The notes beneath the pieces are model-generated. The model did no database searches and was not told where the DNA came from. It worked only from the letters and a program-made list of their open reading frames with translations. A DNA stretch of 64,000 bases, taken from assembly GCA_037447655.1 (NCBI GenBank), contig JBBHKE010001794.1, positions 13,288 through 77,287 of the forward strand. Direction: 5' to 3'. Both the position numbers and the translations under genes were made by a program. The stretch comes from Zygnema cylindricum (taxonomy: Eukaryota > Streptophyta > Zygnematophyceae > Zygnematales > Zygnemataceae). Every line of letters starts with the position of its first letter. The stretch's first letter is position 1. Shown here one piece after another: positions 35,337 to 48,112 of this stretch.

Positions 35337-38213
35337 CTAGTCAATCTTTAATTTCAGACCACACTTCTCCCTGCAAAAAATTAGTTTAGGGGAAGGCACA
35401 GGTTTGGTCATCATATCTACTACCATCTCACTATCTGGTATGTACTCTAAACTGATTATTTTTTTTTCTACTTTCTCTCTAACAAAACTGAGTCTGATGT
35501 CCATGTGTTTGGCTTTAAAATGGTGTTTAGGATTGGCAGAAATAGCGATTGCTGCCTGATTATCACAAAATATTTTCTGCACACCACTCTTAAGGTGACC
35601 AAGCTCACCAAGCAAAGACTTGACCCACATCAATTCTTTTACAGCAGAGCAAGAGGCCATATACTCAGCCTCCATGGTGGACTGAGCAATAACCTTTTGC
35701 TGTTTGCTACTCCAACAGCAAGCCCCATCACCCACATATAATACATATCCAGAAGTACATCTCCTCATCGGAGCATCACCATAACTGGCATCACTCCAAG
35801 TAGTGATCTCAGTATTCTCCCCACCCAAATGCAACCATAGATCTTTAGTTCCTACCAAGTATCTAAGGACTCTCTTAGCTGCCTCCCAATCCTTCTTAGT
35901 GGGAGCATTTAGACTTCTACTCAGCACTCCTACAGCTGCAGCTAAATCCGGCCGGGTACAATTCATAAAATAGATTAGACTTCCCACTACTTGCCTGTAA
36001 GGAATAGTCTGCATGAACTTCTGTTCTTCAGGAGATAATTCCTCGTCTAAGACTATGACTCCTTCTTCCTCACTCCCCTCACTTCCCTTCTTCAATTCCA
36101 TTGGAGTTGTACAACTATTAGCTTTATCCATTTGAAATTTTTCAAGCATGTTCCCTATTGCTTCCTTTTGAGTCAATCTTATAATTTTTCTTTTTCGGTC
36201 TCTCTCTACTTGAATTCCCAAAATATATTTTGCTTCCCCCATATCCTTCATTTCAAATCTCCCCTTAAGATCGGTTTTCAGTTTATTAATTTTTTCCATT
36301 GATTTACTTAAAACAAGCAAATCATCAACATAAATTGCAATAAATATAAAACCTTCGTCATCTTCGAAAACATAGATTGAGTGATCTGAGCTGATCGGAA
36401 TATATCCTAGACCGGTAAGAAACACATCAAGCTTCTTATTCCACTGTCGGGGCGCCTGTTTCAAACCATAAAGAGATTTAATCAGCCGGCATACCTTACT
36501 CTCCTCTCCTTCTTCCACAAACCCTTCCGGTTGTCGCATGAAGATCTCCTCTTCTAATTCTCCATGCAAAAAGGCTGTTTTGATGTCCATCTGGTGCACT
36601 TCCATGTCTTCCGCCGCTGCTAAACTGAGAATTATGCGGACGGAGGGAAATCTGACCACCGGGGCAAAGGTTTCCTCGTAGTCAATTCCTTCCTTTTGTG
36701 TAAATCCCTTTGCCACTAATCTGGCCTTGTAGCGCTCGATTGTGTTATCTGGGTTCAGTTTTAGTTTGAAAACCCACTTACAACCGATTGGTTTTCGGTT
36801 AGGTGGACAGTCCACCAGCTCCCAAGTATCGGCTGCCATGGTTGAAGCCATCTCCTCATTGATGGCTGTCTTCCACCGGTTTCTTTCTGGACAAGTCATC
36901 GCCTCTCCATAAGTTTGAGGTTCATATTGATGAGATAGTTTAGTTACCTTGTTATTAACCTGTTTTTCTTGCATTCTTTTGCTACTTCTCCTCCCTCCCT
37001 CAGAATCTGAGGCCGGAATAGATGGTTCTCGTGGATTCTTTCGAACAAACTCGGCTTCTCCCCTATCCCTTGATTCCGAATCAATTTCCACCACGTCTTC
37101 CGCTTCGAGTAGAGTTGTCACTGGAGTTTCCACAGCCGAGTCCTTTTCGGTCTGATTTGTTCCTGCAAGAATGTCATCGTCTCTAAAACCTGGATAGTTA
37201 GGAAGCTCAAAGTCATCAGAATTTTCTGACTCAAATCTGATTTTTACTGACTTTGTATATTTGAAGGGATCCACAGACTTTCCTTCATCCATAACTACTA
37301 GATGCTTTACTAAGATTATATCTTCTCTTTTTAGATCATAAACTCTATATCCTTTAACATCCTCATCATATCCTAATAAGTATCCCGGTTTTCCTTTAGG
37401 ATCTAGCTTCCAATTGGACCGACCAGTATCTAGACTGAATACTTGACTGCCGAAAACCTTTAAATGAGATAAGTCTGGTTTCCGGCCTATCCATATCTCA
37501 TAAGGTGTTTGATCTTTTATAGCTGAAGTAAGAACTCTATTTTTGAGGTAATTAGCACAATTCATTGCTTCTGCCCAAAACCTTTTTCCTATCTTCTTAT
37601 CCGACAACATACTTCTAGCACTATCACTTAGTGTTCTATTTAACCTTTCAGCTACCCCATTCTGTTCCGGATTTTTTGGAACTGTCTTTTGGTGTTAAAC
37701 CCCATCTTCCCTCAAAAAATCCTCAAACTGGTTAGAAGTATACTCTCCACCATTGTCACTCCTTACTCTCTTGATTGGAGTTTCATGGAGTTTTTCGCTC
37801 CATGCTTTATATTGTCTAAAACAGTCCTCAGCTTCTGACTTGTTTTTCAAAAAATATACTCGGGAATACCGAGACCAATCATCAGTTATAGTCATCATAA
37901 ATCTCTTCCCCCCCGGTGAGGGCACTCTAGCCGGTCCCCAAATATCTGTGTGTACTAGATCTAGAAGTTTTTCTCCCTTGTAGGTGGCTGTTTTTGGAAA
38001 GGGTAATCTGTGTGCTTTACCTTGAGCACACCCACTACAATCACTTATATCATCACTCTCACTGAACTGAATCCCTTCCACCACTCCCATCTTTTTCATC
38101 TCTCTTAACTTATCTAGATTCACATGCCCAAGCCTCTTATGCCACATCATAATATCATGAACACCAGCATAATAAAGTTTCTTCGTTTCATTACTTAAGA
38201 TCAGCCTAAACAT
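35337..38213 (-). pseudogene. Copia D pol: integrase, reverse transcriptase, RNase H
   Basis: One continuous minus-strand frame from 38213 to 35337 with a single stop at 37697-37695, where C has Gln. First part (38213-37695): GAG-pre-integrase zinc motif (His..His..CSGCAQGKAH), then integrase with catalytic Asp in VHTDIWGPA and RVRSDNGGEY. After the stop (37610-35337, 757 residues from the first ATG): integrase C-terminus, RVT_2 reverse transcriptase (residues about 265-510, [25 protein letters not shown]) and RNase H (CDNQAAIAISANPKHHF) to the end. Upstream, Gag-protease is in another frame, offset by an apparent 1-base deletion near 38315. Apart from these two lesions the domains look intact; conservation elsewhere suggests recent transposition. 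Confidence 0.95.
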
Positions 38214-38308
38214 CCCATGGCTACCTTTCTCAGCAATGAAATAGACATCCTCCTCAAAACTAGCAGTAAAGACTCCTTCCCTAGTGCTAGTGAAAAAACC
38301 CTTATCAT

Positions 38309-39694
38309 CTAATACTGTGTAGAGATAAGGTTTTTGTTCAGCTCCGGAATAAACAATACATCGGAGAATGTTAATATGGATGTCTTTCCTTCTACTAACA
38401 CTTTCACATCTACCGATCCTACAAGGGTAGTGGTGACTATCCTCCCATCCTCGTACTCTATCTCTACGGTGGGAATCTTTCTTATCTTAGTGAACAGGTG
38501 TCTATCTTTACACATGTGCATTGAGGCACCTGAATCTATAATCCAGCCTGCTTCACCTTTCAATCCACCGTAAGCACATTTCTGCCTTCGTGGAATTTCA
38601 ACCTCAGTTTTCGCCTCCAACTCCTCATCCAAAAGGAGCTTATCGTCCTCGTCCTCGGATTCCGCCTCAAGTACCTGTGTGACAAGGGCCTTTTTCTTTC
38701 CTCTCGGGGTACCACCGGTCTGCCCCTCCTTTAACCGAAGCTCGGTTAGCTTGGTGCACTCTGCCATATAGTGCCCCGGTTTCTTACAAAAATGACATAA
38801 ACCTTTGGGAGCCCTTGGTTCGAACTCGCCAACCTGTTTTTTCTGCTCCCTACCCCCATAGTTTCCGACTGGTTTCCGGGAATCCTTGTTCCTCCAATCG
38901 GTCGCTGTTGCCAAGGCTTGGCCACTCTTTCCTCCCCTTCGGATCTCAATCGTACTCTCTCGAACGAGAATCATCCCTACCACTGAGTTCCATATCCACC
39001 TTGAGTCCGGCAAGTCCTGCACACGGTTGACTATGTTCTCGAACTCATCAGGTAACTTCATTAGTAAACAGTTAACTTTTTCTTTTTCACTAAACACTTT
39101 ACCCGCACTCTCTAGCTCTATGAAGAGTGTAGCAAGCTCATTGCAAAAATCCAACATATTTCCCCCTTTGTATACATACTCTTTAACTTTCTGATCAGCC
39201 AACTGTTGTTGCTGAATCGTACCACTTCGGTACATCTCTATGAGAGCCATCGAAAGATCGGATGCCCTCTCTACCTGCAAATGAGGACATGCAAGTCCTT
39301 GAGTGAGATGGCGTAGGATGAAGTGCTTTGCCGCCATATTGTTGAAGTCCCAGGTTTCAGTATCATTCTCCTCGTTCCTCGGAATAGGTGACATGAATGC
39401 TAAACCAGTTGCTATTGGTGTGGTCGCCTCCTTCTCCTTTCCTTTGTCCACAACCTCTCCTTCCTTTGTTTCCTCCGTTGAAGGTGAATCCTCTTTCCTG
39501 GTGAATCTGCTTCCTTTAAACCCTGGAGGAATTCCAAGACTTGATGGACGCCCCAATCGTCCACTCACTATCCCCCAAAACCTTTTTTCGCATAGAGCTC
39601 CTATCATCATACTTTCCCAGTATATGAAGCCAGTTCCATTAAAGATTGGTACCCCAGAGGGTGGGCCCATAACCTGAAACTCTGAGACCTCCAT
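38309..39694 (-). pseudogene. Copia D Gag-protease
   Basis: 461 codons on the minus strand. Residues 1-60 hold the conserved N-terminus with FIYWESMMIGAL; 115-245 the UBN2-like capsid region (KEYVYKGGNMLDFCNELATL); zinc knuckle CHFCKKPGHYMAEC at 300-313; Asp/Glu-rich linker 344-365; aspartic protease active site IIDSGASMHM at 385-394. The first ATG (39694-39692) lies inside the 5' LTR, 20 bases before its end, and codons 7-12 (QVMGPP) are the primer-binding site. A second in-frame ATG lies within the primer site. The frame ends at an apparent 1-base deletion near 38315, before the pre-integrase. Confidence 0.93.
39661..39674 (-). promoter_or_regulatory. Primer-binding site of element D (half-tRNA type)
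   Basis: Minus strand GGTTATGGGCCCAC directly abuts the 5' LTR. It is complementary to the anticodon stem-loop of initiator tRNA-Met, as in Drosophila copia. Confidence 0.85.
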
Positions 39695-40723
39695 AAGTCC
39701 TCAGAGTGGACAGCTTCCAAGAAGCCTCTAGGATAATCCTGACCCCTTTGTGTTTAAGCAAAAATAACTGCCACCCTGGCAGACAAAAACTCTGACCAAC
39801 TTCTTCCCTGTGAAGACAAGACTCCCCTGAGTCGATAGCAAAAAGAATCTCTGAATTTGCTCCCCTGAGCAGTAAGTTATGGAGGGTCAAAGTTGACCTT
39901 TTGTACAGAAGCTCTCTGGGAGAGGGGGTCCTATCTTCTAATTTTTCTAAGTCCTATCTCTCTCACAGACTCTATCTACTGATGTACGAAACCAATCAGA
40001 ATTGAGTTCCGTAGGCAAAAGTATAGCTGCCGGTGTACTTTATGTACGGACATTGTACGACATGGCCAAAATGTCGACACATGTCAAATCCGGATTCGGT
40101 GCCATAATCTCCGGAGATTCCACAATCCAACGGAATTTCGCCACGCGTCATCCGATGTGGCGATGGCCACAAAACGCCGAAATCTTCCTCCGCGATCTCG
40201 GCGCTAATCCCGGCCGTCAGATTAAATTCGGCTTTAATCGTAGCCGTAATAAATACATGCGCGGTATTTGTTTCATTTACGAAACAAATGCGCGGTACTG
40301 ATTTTTGTCCGTACCGTAAGTCGTACATTATATATAACTGGATCTATGTATCCCGTAATTCATTTCAGTTAAATGGTTTATCGCTTGTATACATATGTAA
40401 ATAATTATCAAACTATATGCTTGGTAACACTACCGCTAGATTAAACGGCTAAGGCTACCGGCTACTTCGTGTCTACCGGCCGGCAGGTACAAGGATCAAA
40501 TCCTGCCGCCGGCACATACATTTTAATTAAATATATAAACCCTAATATAAAATTCCCGTAAACCTCAGGATAGCCAAGGTAGCCATGGCTCTAGCTTCCT
40601 CTCCAATTTCTCAGTGACTGCGACAAGTTTGAGAGTTGGAGAGAGAAGTTAGAGATAGACTGCCTCGACTTCTATATTTCTTTTCAGACCTAGAAAATAC
40701 TAATAAAACCATTAGTTTCTACA
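39675..40723 (-). repeat. 5' LTR of Copia D
   Basis: 1049 bp, same length as its partner, TG...CA, followed by the GAGTA duplication at 40724-40728. Contains the putative Gag ATG at 39694-39692. Confidence 0.95.
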
Positions 40724-41289
40724 GAGTACGGACCGCTGTACCACTGGCACAATGTAACGGTGCCGCCCGTACCGCCGTACGGATGGGGTAATCTTACATT
40801 GCCAGTTGTCGATGTGTAGACCACCGTACGTTTGACATACTCTAACATTGCCAACTGTCGATGTGTAGATCGCCGTACGGTTGGTGAAACCTAACATTGC
40901 CACCCGTCGGTGTGCAGACCACTGTACGGTTCGCGTAACCTACCATTGGTAATCGTCGATGTGCAGACCGCCGTATGGTTGGCGTAACCTAACATTGCCA
41001 CCCGTCAGTGTGCAAACTGCCATACGGATGGCATAATCTAACATTTTCAACCGTCGGTGTGCAGACCGCCATACGGATGGCGTATTTTAAGGTTGCCATG
41101 CGTCGTTGTGCAGATCGCCATACAGATGGCGTAATGTAACATTGCCGTGCGTTGCTGTGCAGACCGCTGTACGGTTGGCGTAATTTAACGTTGTCGTGCG
41201 TCGTTGTGCATATCGCCGTACGGATGGGCTAATGTAACATTACCGTGCGTCGGTGTGCAGACCGCATTACGGATAGCGTAATGTATCAT
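40724..41289. repeat. 49-bp minisatellite array 2, main part
   Basis: Units start at 40814, 40863 and 40912 (49-bp period); about eleven units with CGCCGTACGGTTGGCGTAA and AACATTGCCACCCGTCG variants, more diverged than array 1. Continues the pre-insertion array interrupted by D. Confidence 0.9.
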
Positions 41290-41801
41290 TAATTTAGGTT
41301 CTTGAAATTTTGATTTTTTTTGCTAAATAGGATACATGGTTTTAATTTTTCCTTTACTTTAATTAAGGTACCGTACAAAATAGCGTAAAGAACGAAAGTA
41401 CAATAAGATCGAAATAGTGTGGTGTACGGTCTATGTAAGACCGTACATAAATGTAACTTTTCAAGTGAAAATTTTACAAAAAATGAATTAAGCAGACGCG
41501 CACTTATAGGAACGTGCGCTAAAAAAACGGGATTATTCTGACACATAAATTAGTCTGACATATACGGATATCTAATTTCAAGACTGCGTACTATTTCTAA
41601 TATTTTGTACAGATACATATATTTATGTATATAACCGTACGGCAAATAATCCATTTTTGCTGTTCCCAAATTAGCATAATGCCGAAATTAGAATATATTA
41701 TTACAAATTATAAAAAAAATCAAATTCTTATTTAGCATCAATTACGTTACATTTTCTTCGACACTGTTTAAAATTTGACATTAATAACAATTCGCGGTGT
41801 A
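41290..41801 (+). mobile_element. TIR element family Z, copy Z3
   Basis: Collinear with Z2 from TTTAGGTTCTTGAAA to AATAACAATTCGCGGTGTA; the left terminal repeat is lost. 41802-43050 after it is AT-rich with no gene; an inverted repeat CCCACCAAATTTAT / ATAAATTTTGTTGGTGGG lies near 42748-42785. Confidence 0.75.
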
Positions 41802-43079
41802 GCGTTGCCGTGCGTCCGTAGTACGGGCATGATAAACTAGACAGGGTAGTTGCCCGTGTAACGGACGTTGATTTACTAGTAAAAACAAATTAAGAGGTAC
41901 GGCGTAGTATGGAAAGGTCTGAATTCTGTGAAACCTCACTTTTTGTCGAATGGAATTTCACCCTAAGTAAAAATATAAATAAGAAACGTAAGTGGAAGAG
42001 AGATCTATTCAGTCTTCTGTTGTGAATTGAATGACCTTTGACAATATTCGATATGTACCTAATTTTCGCTACCCGATAATCGATATATCGCTTCGATATA
42101 TAAAAAAACTAAATATTGTGATATTTTATAGGTATATTGGATCAATATGCCTATATATTTTTACCGTGATCAGAGGTCGAAGTCAAAATTTTCGTTACTT
42201 GAATCAGACATTTTCTTTTTTTTCAAAATCTGAACACCCGAAATCTGCCCGCGTTATGTCACGCTCCTAAATTGTTATCCTGTATCCGATACGCGTTTAC
42301 AAAAAAAAAAGTTAACCAAAACTCGATTTCTCGCGGCTACAAGTATGTGCCTGTACTCGAATATGTTCAAAATTAATAGTATATCTCCCTCATACCTTCC
42401 ACGATACCAAGAGTACAAAGTACAATAATGTTGTATAGTATGGACAATACAAGATTCATGTACAGTAGTGTAATGGAACGTACATGAGAAACCTTCAATT
42501 ATTTCGTTTTTTGCTTACTCGGTCGTACCTGAATTTGTTTTTTATTTTTTTAAATCACCCGGCCGAATACGGCGGGCCCCCAAAATTTGGCACCCGAATC
42601 CGTTCCACGTCCGACGCGAGGGGGCGAGTACCAGTCGGGTACGGATTCGATTGCGACCTCTGATCCTGATATAACGAAGCCACGTTAAGGGTAAGTCTGT
42701 CGTATCAGTCTACGTACATTGTTTATGTACAACACGAACTCCCACCTCCCACCAAATTTATTGTGATAAATTTTGTTGGTGGGGGAGCAATATATCGAGC
42801 TCTTTAACCATTCGATATACATCAAATATAGAATTTATTGGGATAATAATTTTCTCAACACATATCACTACTATTCACTCAAGCTTATCAAAAACACAAT
42901 ATTTTTTCTAAATTAGCCAATGGAGCCGAACCATCATTTGGTAATCAAATTAGTACGTCATGTACTAAGGGTGGACCTCTAGTATTTAAAATGTGAGGCT
43001 AATTATCCGATGACGAACGTTTTTGTACCATTTTGTACCATTTTATTCGTTTTAAAGCAACAAATTTACTAAAGATCTA

Positions 43080-45620
43080 CCATTATTCTTCAACTTTATC
43101 ATGGTAAACCTTGATCGTCTTTTTTTTTGCTTTATCCCATCTTCAACACAATAGTTCAAACCATCAAGTTTGTGACTCACAGGGACAATAGCCACACACC
43201 AAAAATGTATAATTGGTGCACTTAGAAAAGTAGGATAATATCCACGATGAACGAGCGATGGCAACCTTACACGTCATATAAGCCACGTGCCTTCCAATAA
43301 GGTGTGTGTAGTCCCGCCAAAAGGCAAAAGGAGTATATTTGTTGACACTCCCTTTGCCATCAAATAACCTTCGTGGAAGGGATTTTGGATTATAAAACAT
43401 TACAACAAGTTTGTACGATGGTGTAGTATTCACATACATATCCGACATTTGTGTTACGCTTTTATTAATCTTAAATTTTCGTTCGCCGGATAGGTATCTC
43501 ATTTAAATTTTGCGCTTGAAGAATCTTAGACAATCTTTAGCCTCTGAACACAATACTACGTGATACCAATCAACATTAAACATGGAAGTGAACTGTTGTT
43601 TACGAACATGTCCTAATGGGGGATTTTACAAGATATCACTACAAATATACGTATCCCTACTTTCATTGGGACCCCTCAGTAGATTCGAGACCTAAGTGCA
43701 AGTAGATTGTATCTAATCAATTTAAGTGTATTTGTACGCAAGCTCTGGGTACAATCAAATTATTGTTCAATGGTCAACCAGTATGCATTAGAAATTATTT
43801 ATTAGATCACAAATTTGTCAAGAGGGAAGGATCTCTTTGTCCACTTTAGATATACACATGTGAATTGCGTTAGAGTGGGTAAGGTTAGTTTTTACGCGCA
43901 AAAAACAAAAAAAGTAATCAACAAAATATATATGCTACGTGCAAAGCATTATAATCAGTCGCGTATTTCTTACTATTGAAATGATTTTTTTTTGGTGGAC
44001 CTCCATTACTAGAAAATGAGGTTTCTATTAGATTCTGTACGCTTTCTTACAAATCCGATTTTTTTTTTGTTTGAATAAAACATGTTTATTGAAGATCTAA
44101 CAAGATTCTCTAATATTATAGGCGTAAATAGTGACCGTCCGTTTTTTTGCTCTCTCGCATCCGCGATGCACTTGGTCAATCCATCCTAATTGCGACAATC
44201 TCCTCAAGTTGGGCGTGTACAAATGGCGCATTTTGAAACGTAAGGTAAAATTCACAACAAAGGGTTGATGACAATCTCACACAAGTTGTAGTTCACGTGC
44301 CTTCGAGCAGGGTGGATGCAAACCCACCAAAAGCCTCGATAAAGTCTTTATTCGAGGATAATCTTTGACGCTCTTTTGGCCATCCATTGATCTTCGTGCA
44401 AGGGATATTGCAAGTTAAATTACAACAAATTTTGTTTAATGATATAGAATGCACACACAAATTTGTAGTGTTTTCTATTTGCAAATTTACTATCCGCGAT
44501 AAGTAAGATAGTCGATAAGGTATCGTTATCAGTAACGTATACCGTTATCGGTTATTATCAACTATAAATGTTGATACATGGATACCGATAACCTATAACC
44601 AACGATAACCAGTTTATCTTTTCGGGAGAGGGGCTCAACATACGTGAGATGATGGGGGTTTTAAAATTTCTCGTACTTAGGGGTACGAAACTTTAAGGAT
44701 GGAATACGGAATCGTACGTATGAATTCGGGCCGATAAATATCGATTATTGGTAGGTGAAAAACAGGTACATATCATTTATTTATAAATAGCTACCAATAC
44801 ACAACGCGACATATTTGACCATTGCGTACGCCTTTATAAAAATTATTTTTCATCCGCCTATATTAATTTTTCATTCACATTTTGGGCTTGAAGAATCATT
44901 GACGATTTTGTGAGGTTTCAACAGAAAGCTTGCGTGGTCCCAATAAATTAACTATTTAGGCGTGATTTCCATCAAAACTTGTCACTAATTGTACGAACAA
45001 ATCATTAGCACTAGTCTTCTATATTGAGTTTCTTTCATGTCGTGTCATTTAACTACACTAGATTTCTTTAATGTTGTATATTAAGCCAACATACATCTTC
45101 CATTTTTTTACCAAATGCTAAAAAATATCTAATGGTAGTAATCCATCAACCAAAATGTGAGGTTGTTTATTGAAAGTTGTACATTTTGTGCTAGTCCATA
45201 TTTTTTTCATAAAACAATTTTCCTGGATATATGTCGAGATTCTACAAAATTTTAGGCAAGAAGTTTTACACTACCATTTTTTCTTTTTCGTATCGTTGAT
45301 GACATCACTCATTTTAACCAATTTGTACACTAGCCACAAACACAACATGTACAAATGGAACACGTGGAAAAGTAAGAGGTTATCGAAGGTGGATGAGTGT
45401 TATTAATCTTACGAGTGTTATAGGCCATGCGCTTTCACATAGGGTGGATCTAAAACAACGAAGGTCACGAGAAATCTTCATCGGAAGATATCATTTGACC
45501 TTTTTTTTATCATCAATTAACCTTCGTGGAAGGGACTTTGGGTTGTTAGAAAATCACAACTCTCTTGATACAATGATATAGTATGCACGACCAAATAGTA
45601 TAATTTAATACATTTGAACA
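43080..45620 (-). repeat. Three diverged copies of a ~1.0-1.1-kb unit
   Basis: Homologous ~300-500 bp blocks centre on 43380, 44400 and 45530. Shared strings include CACGTGCCTTC, AGGGTGGAT/AGGTGTGTG, ATCTTCGTGCAAGGGAT / AACCTTCGTGGAAGGGA and GATATAGAATGCAC / GATATAGTATGCAC. Minus-strand frames are longest in unit 1 (43502-43164; FWRDYTHLIGRHVAYMTCKV) and unit 2 (44484-44293; FGGFASTLLEGT) and look like remnants of one coding sequence. I do not recognise the protein. Between and after the units (to 46266) I see no other feature. Confidence 0.6.
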
Positions 45621-46266
45621 AATAATAATGTCGTCCGCTCGTATGGATATTACGTTAGATTTTGCGGTTTAGGGTGTTTAGGGTTTCAAGTCCACTTTCG
45701 TAATAACCGCCAACGGTGTACGACGACGCCCTATGCGAACACCTTTCAATCACCTTTCAATCATTAAAAATAATTAGGCAGATGGGAATAACAATCTGTT
45801 TCACAATCTAGTAAGCGACTTGATAAGAAATAGAGTATAAGTACAAGAGAAGCTATGTTGTGTTTGAGGTTAAGGGCGGTCCTCTAGCAAGCGTTCCCAT
45901 TAATCATACAGACACATTTACTGGTATTTTTGATCATTTATCCATCAAGTTTTGCAAGCGAGGCTGCTATCATCTACGTGCTTCATTCTAATTATTACCA
46001 CGTACGTTTTTTTTCCAGATGTGGATAATTATCAAAGATTTTAAAAGCACAAACTCCACCGTAATACTTTTAACTTAACCACAACATTGGAATCTAATTG
46101 CCAATCGTAAATATTGTGGATTGATTTGGTCGCGCGCGACCTCGACCATATTATTCATTTAATTTCATCGATATTTTTACGGAGGTCCATTTTATTATCG
46201 TATATGAAGTTTATTTTATTTCGTGCAAGTTAATTTATCCATATTATGTCATCATTTGATTTGTTT

Positions 46267-46752
46267 CTAAGGGCAATTTCCCATGTGATGAAACAAGGGT
46301 TTTTGTCTGTCATTGTCATTCAAAACTTAGCCCGTAACGAAAAATTTGTAGATGTAGGAAAAAAGTGAAATTACCACCGTACAACTTCCGTCACTTTGAA
46401 ACTTTGAATGAAATGCAGTTTGTTATTTAGCTCGTTTCAACCCACTTTCGCAAACCTCCAGCTCATCTCCAAACTTCTACTAAAATCACCTTGCACGGTG
46501 ATTTTAACTCAAGCTTCATTATGTGAACAAATAAGAAGACTTTCTCGCACACGTTGGAGGTTTTAGAAAACTTTTATGTGTCAAAAACCAAAAAAAAAAC
46601 CCATTGCACGTTTCCAACATGTGCGTATTTTTTTTCGTGAACTTTTATCCCGTACGTTGGGCGTGGAGGGGTTTTGAAATTAATACGTAAAATCTTAGCT
46701 AAAAAATAAAGTAACAAGACTAAATTTCGGTTACATGGGAAATTGCCTTTAG
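46267..46752. mobile_element. TIR element family W, copy W2
   Basis: 486 bp; TIRs CTAAGGGCAATTTCCCATGT and its near-exact inverse ACATGGGAAATTGCCTTTAG. The interior matches W3 in order. Non-coding. Confidence 0.85.
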
Positions 46753-46790
46753 TTCACTGTGTGCTTTGCGATTAGATTTCCATTTTGAGG

Positions 46791-47737
46791 CTAAGAGCAC
46801 TTTCCCATGTGATCAAGTAAGAGTTTTTTTCTCTCTTTTTCCTCCAAAACTTAGCCCGCAACTAGGAAATCCGCAACCGCACCAAAAAAATGAAATTGCC
46901 ACAATACTATTTGTGCCAATTTGAAAATATACATGTATTGCAGTTTGTTGTCTAGCGCGTTTCGACCCTCTTTCGCGTCCCTCCAGCTCATCTTCAAACC
47001 TCTACTCAAATCACCTCACGAGGTGATTTTAACTAAAGTTTTATGAAGTGAACGAATATGCAAACGTTTTGGTATGCGTTAGAGGTTTTTGAAAACTTTT
47101 ATGTGCGGAGTAACAAAAAAAAAACCCACTACAAGTTTCCAGTTTGTGCGTACTTTTTTGCATGCACTTTTTCCTATAGAGGGCCGTGGAGGGGTCGCGA
47201 CCAACGGAAGCCATTTTGTCAAAAGCGAAGTTCGTGAAGGCTCTTCTTTCTCCCTCCCTCTTCCATTACCGCGTCTATCTCACAATTTTTGTAATGAAAA
47301 ATAGCAAGAATGGTATAAAATGAAAGATCTTTGAAAAATATTCCTTTTGACTGTCTTTGGGCGTATTTTGATGGCAAGTAGAGTATGAAAGGACAAAAAA
47401 ACGAAATCCCGAAACCATGGTGAAAAGTTTTGGAATAAAGGACGTCGACGCTATCGTAAGTGAGAGTGATGTCAAACGTCAAAAAATCCTAAATATCTCC
47501 AACGTCACAATAAACTAGAACACTACAACCGTCGCTATTTTGTGAACCACATCAATTTTTGCAAGTTTTGTAGTCGTTTACAACTGTCATTAATTACACC
47601 CACATCTACATCCGTCACAATTTAAAGTAATAATGTCATTGCCTTACAGCAGAACGCTCTGAAAGTACAACGACAAATCTTCGCTAAAAAACTAAATAAC
47701 AAGGCTAAGTTTCAGTTACATGGGAAATCGCCCTAAG
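46791..47737. mobile_element. TIR element family W, copy W3
   Basis: 947 bp; TIRs CTAAGAGCACTTTCCCATGT and the inverted ACATGGGAAATCGCCCTAAG. Longer than W2 by an internal stretch after about 47200. Only 38 bp separate W2 and W3. 47738-48112 has no recognised feature. Confidence 0.85.
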
Positions 47738-48112
47738 TTAAAAGCAAACATGTGCTCTCAGAATGATGCTGACGTAAAGTGTGAAATTATCTGCGCGCAA
47801 CGCTTTAATTTATATGTGGTTAGTATAGTTTTGTTACCTGTAAACCGTATACGGCCGTGTGAATTATTGTTTTTTTTTTGACGGTCGACGTTCGCAAGCT
47901 CGACATTCTTTTAACCGGTTGTTACAATATTTCGCAAGTCAAAGTTGTTCGACGGATTTGACCGTCAAATCTAAACTTAACAAAATACAGTCCGTAAAGT
48001 TGTGTTGACGTTTTAAGGACAAAATATACACAATGTACGGACAATCATTGACAAAAATATTTTATCAACCACAACATTGTTTTGTACTTTACTATACTGT
48101 ACTCTAGAGTAC

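Larger units (their letters stand above)
34275..40723 (-). mobile_element. Copia element D, complete, young
   Basis: 6449 bp on the minus strand. 3' LTR 34275-35323 and 5' LTR 39675-40723, each 1049 bp, differing at only about 15 sites by eye (near 98-99% identity). GAGTA target duplications at 34270-34274 and 40724-40728. Primer site 39661-39674; polypurine-tract complement CTCCCCTTATTTTC at 35324. It is inserted in the 49-bp minisatellite. It is the youngest Copia in the window on LTR identity and intactness. Confidence 0.97.

Noticed and set aside
37690-37700. Stop-codon readthrough in Copia D integrase
   Set aside because: C has a Gln codon at this place and the change is a single C-to-T; other lesions in D show it is decaying.
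38300-38330. Programmed frameshift between Gag-protease and pol in Copia D
   Set aside because: Element C keeps the frame across the same site and D appears one base shorter there, so a deletion is simpler than recoding.
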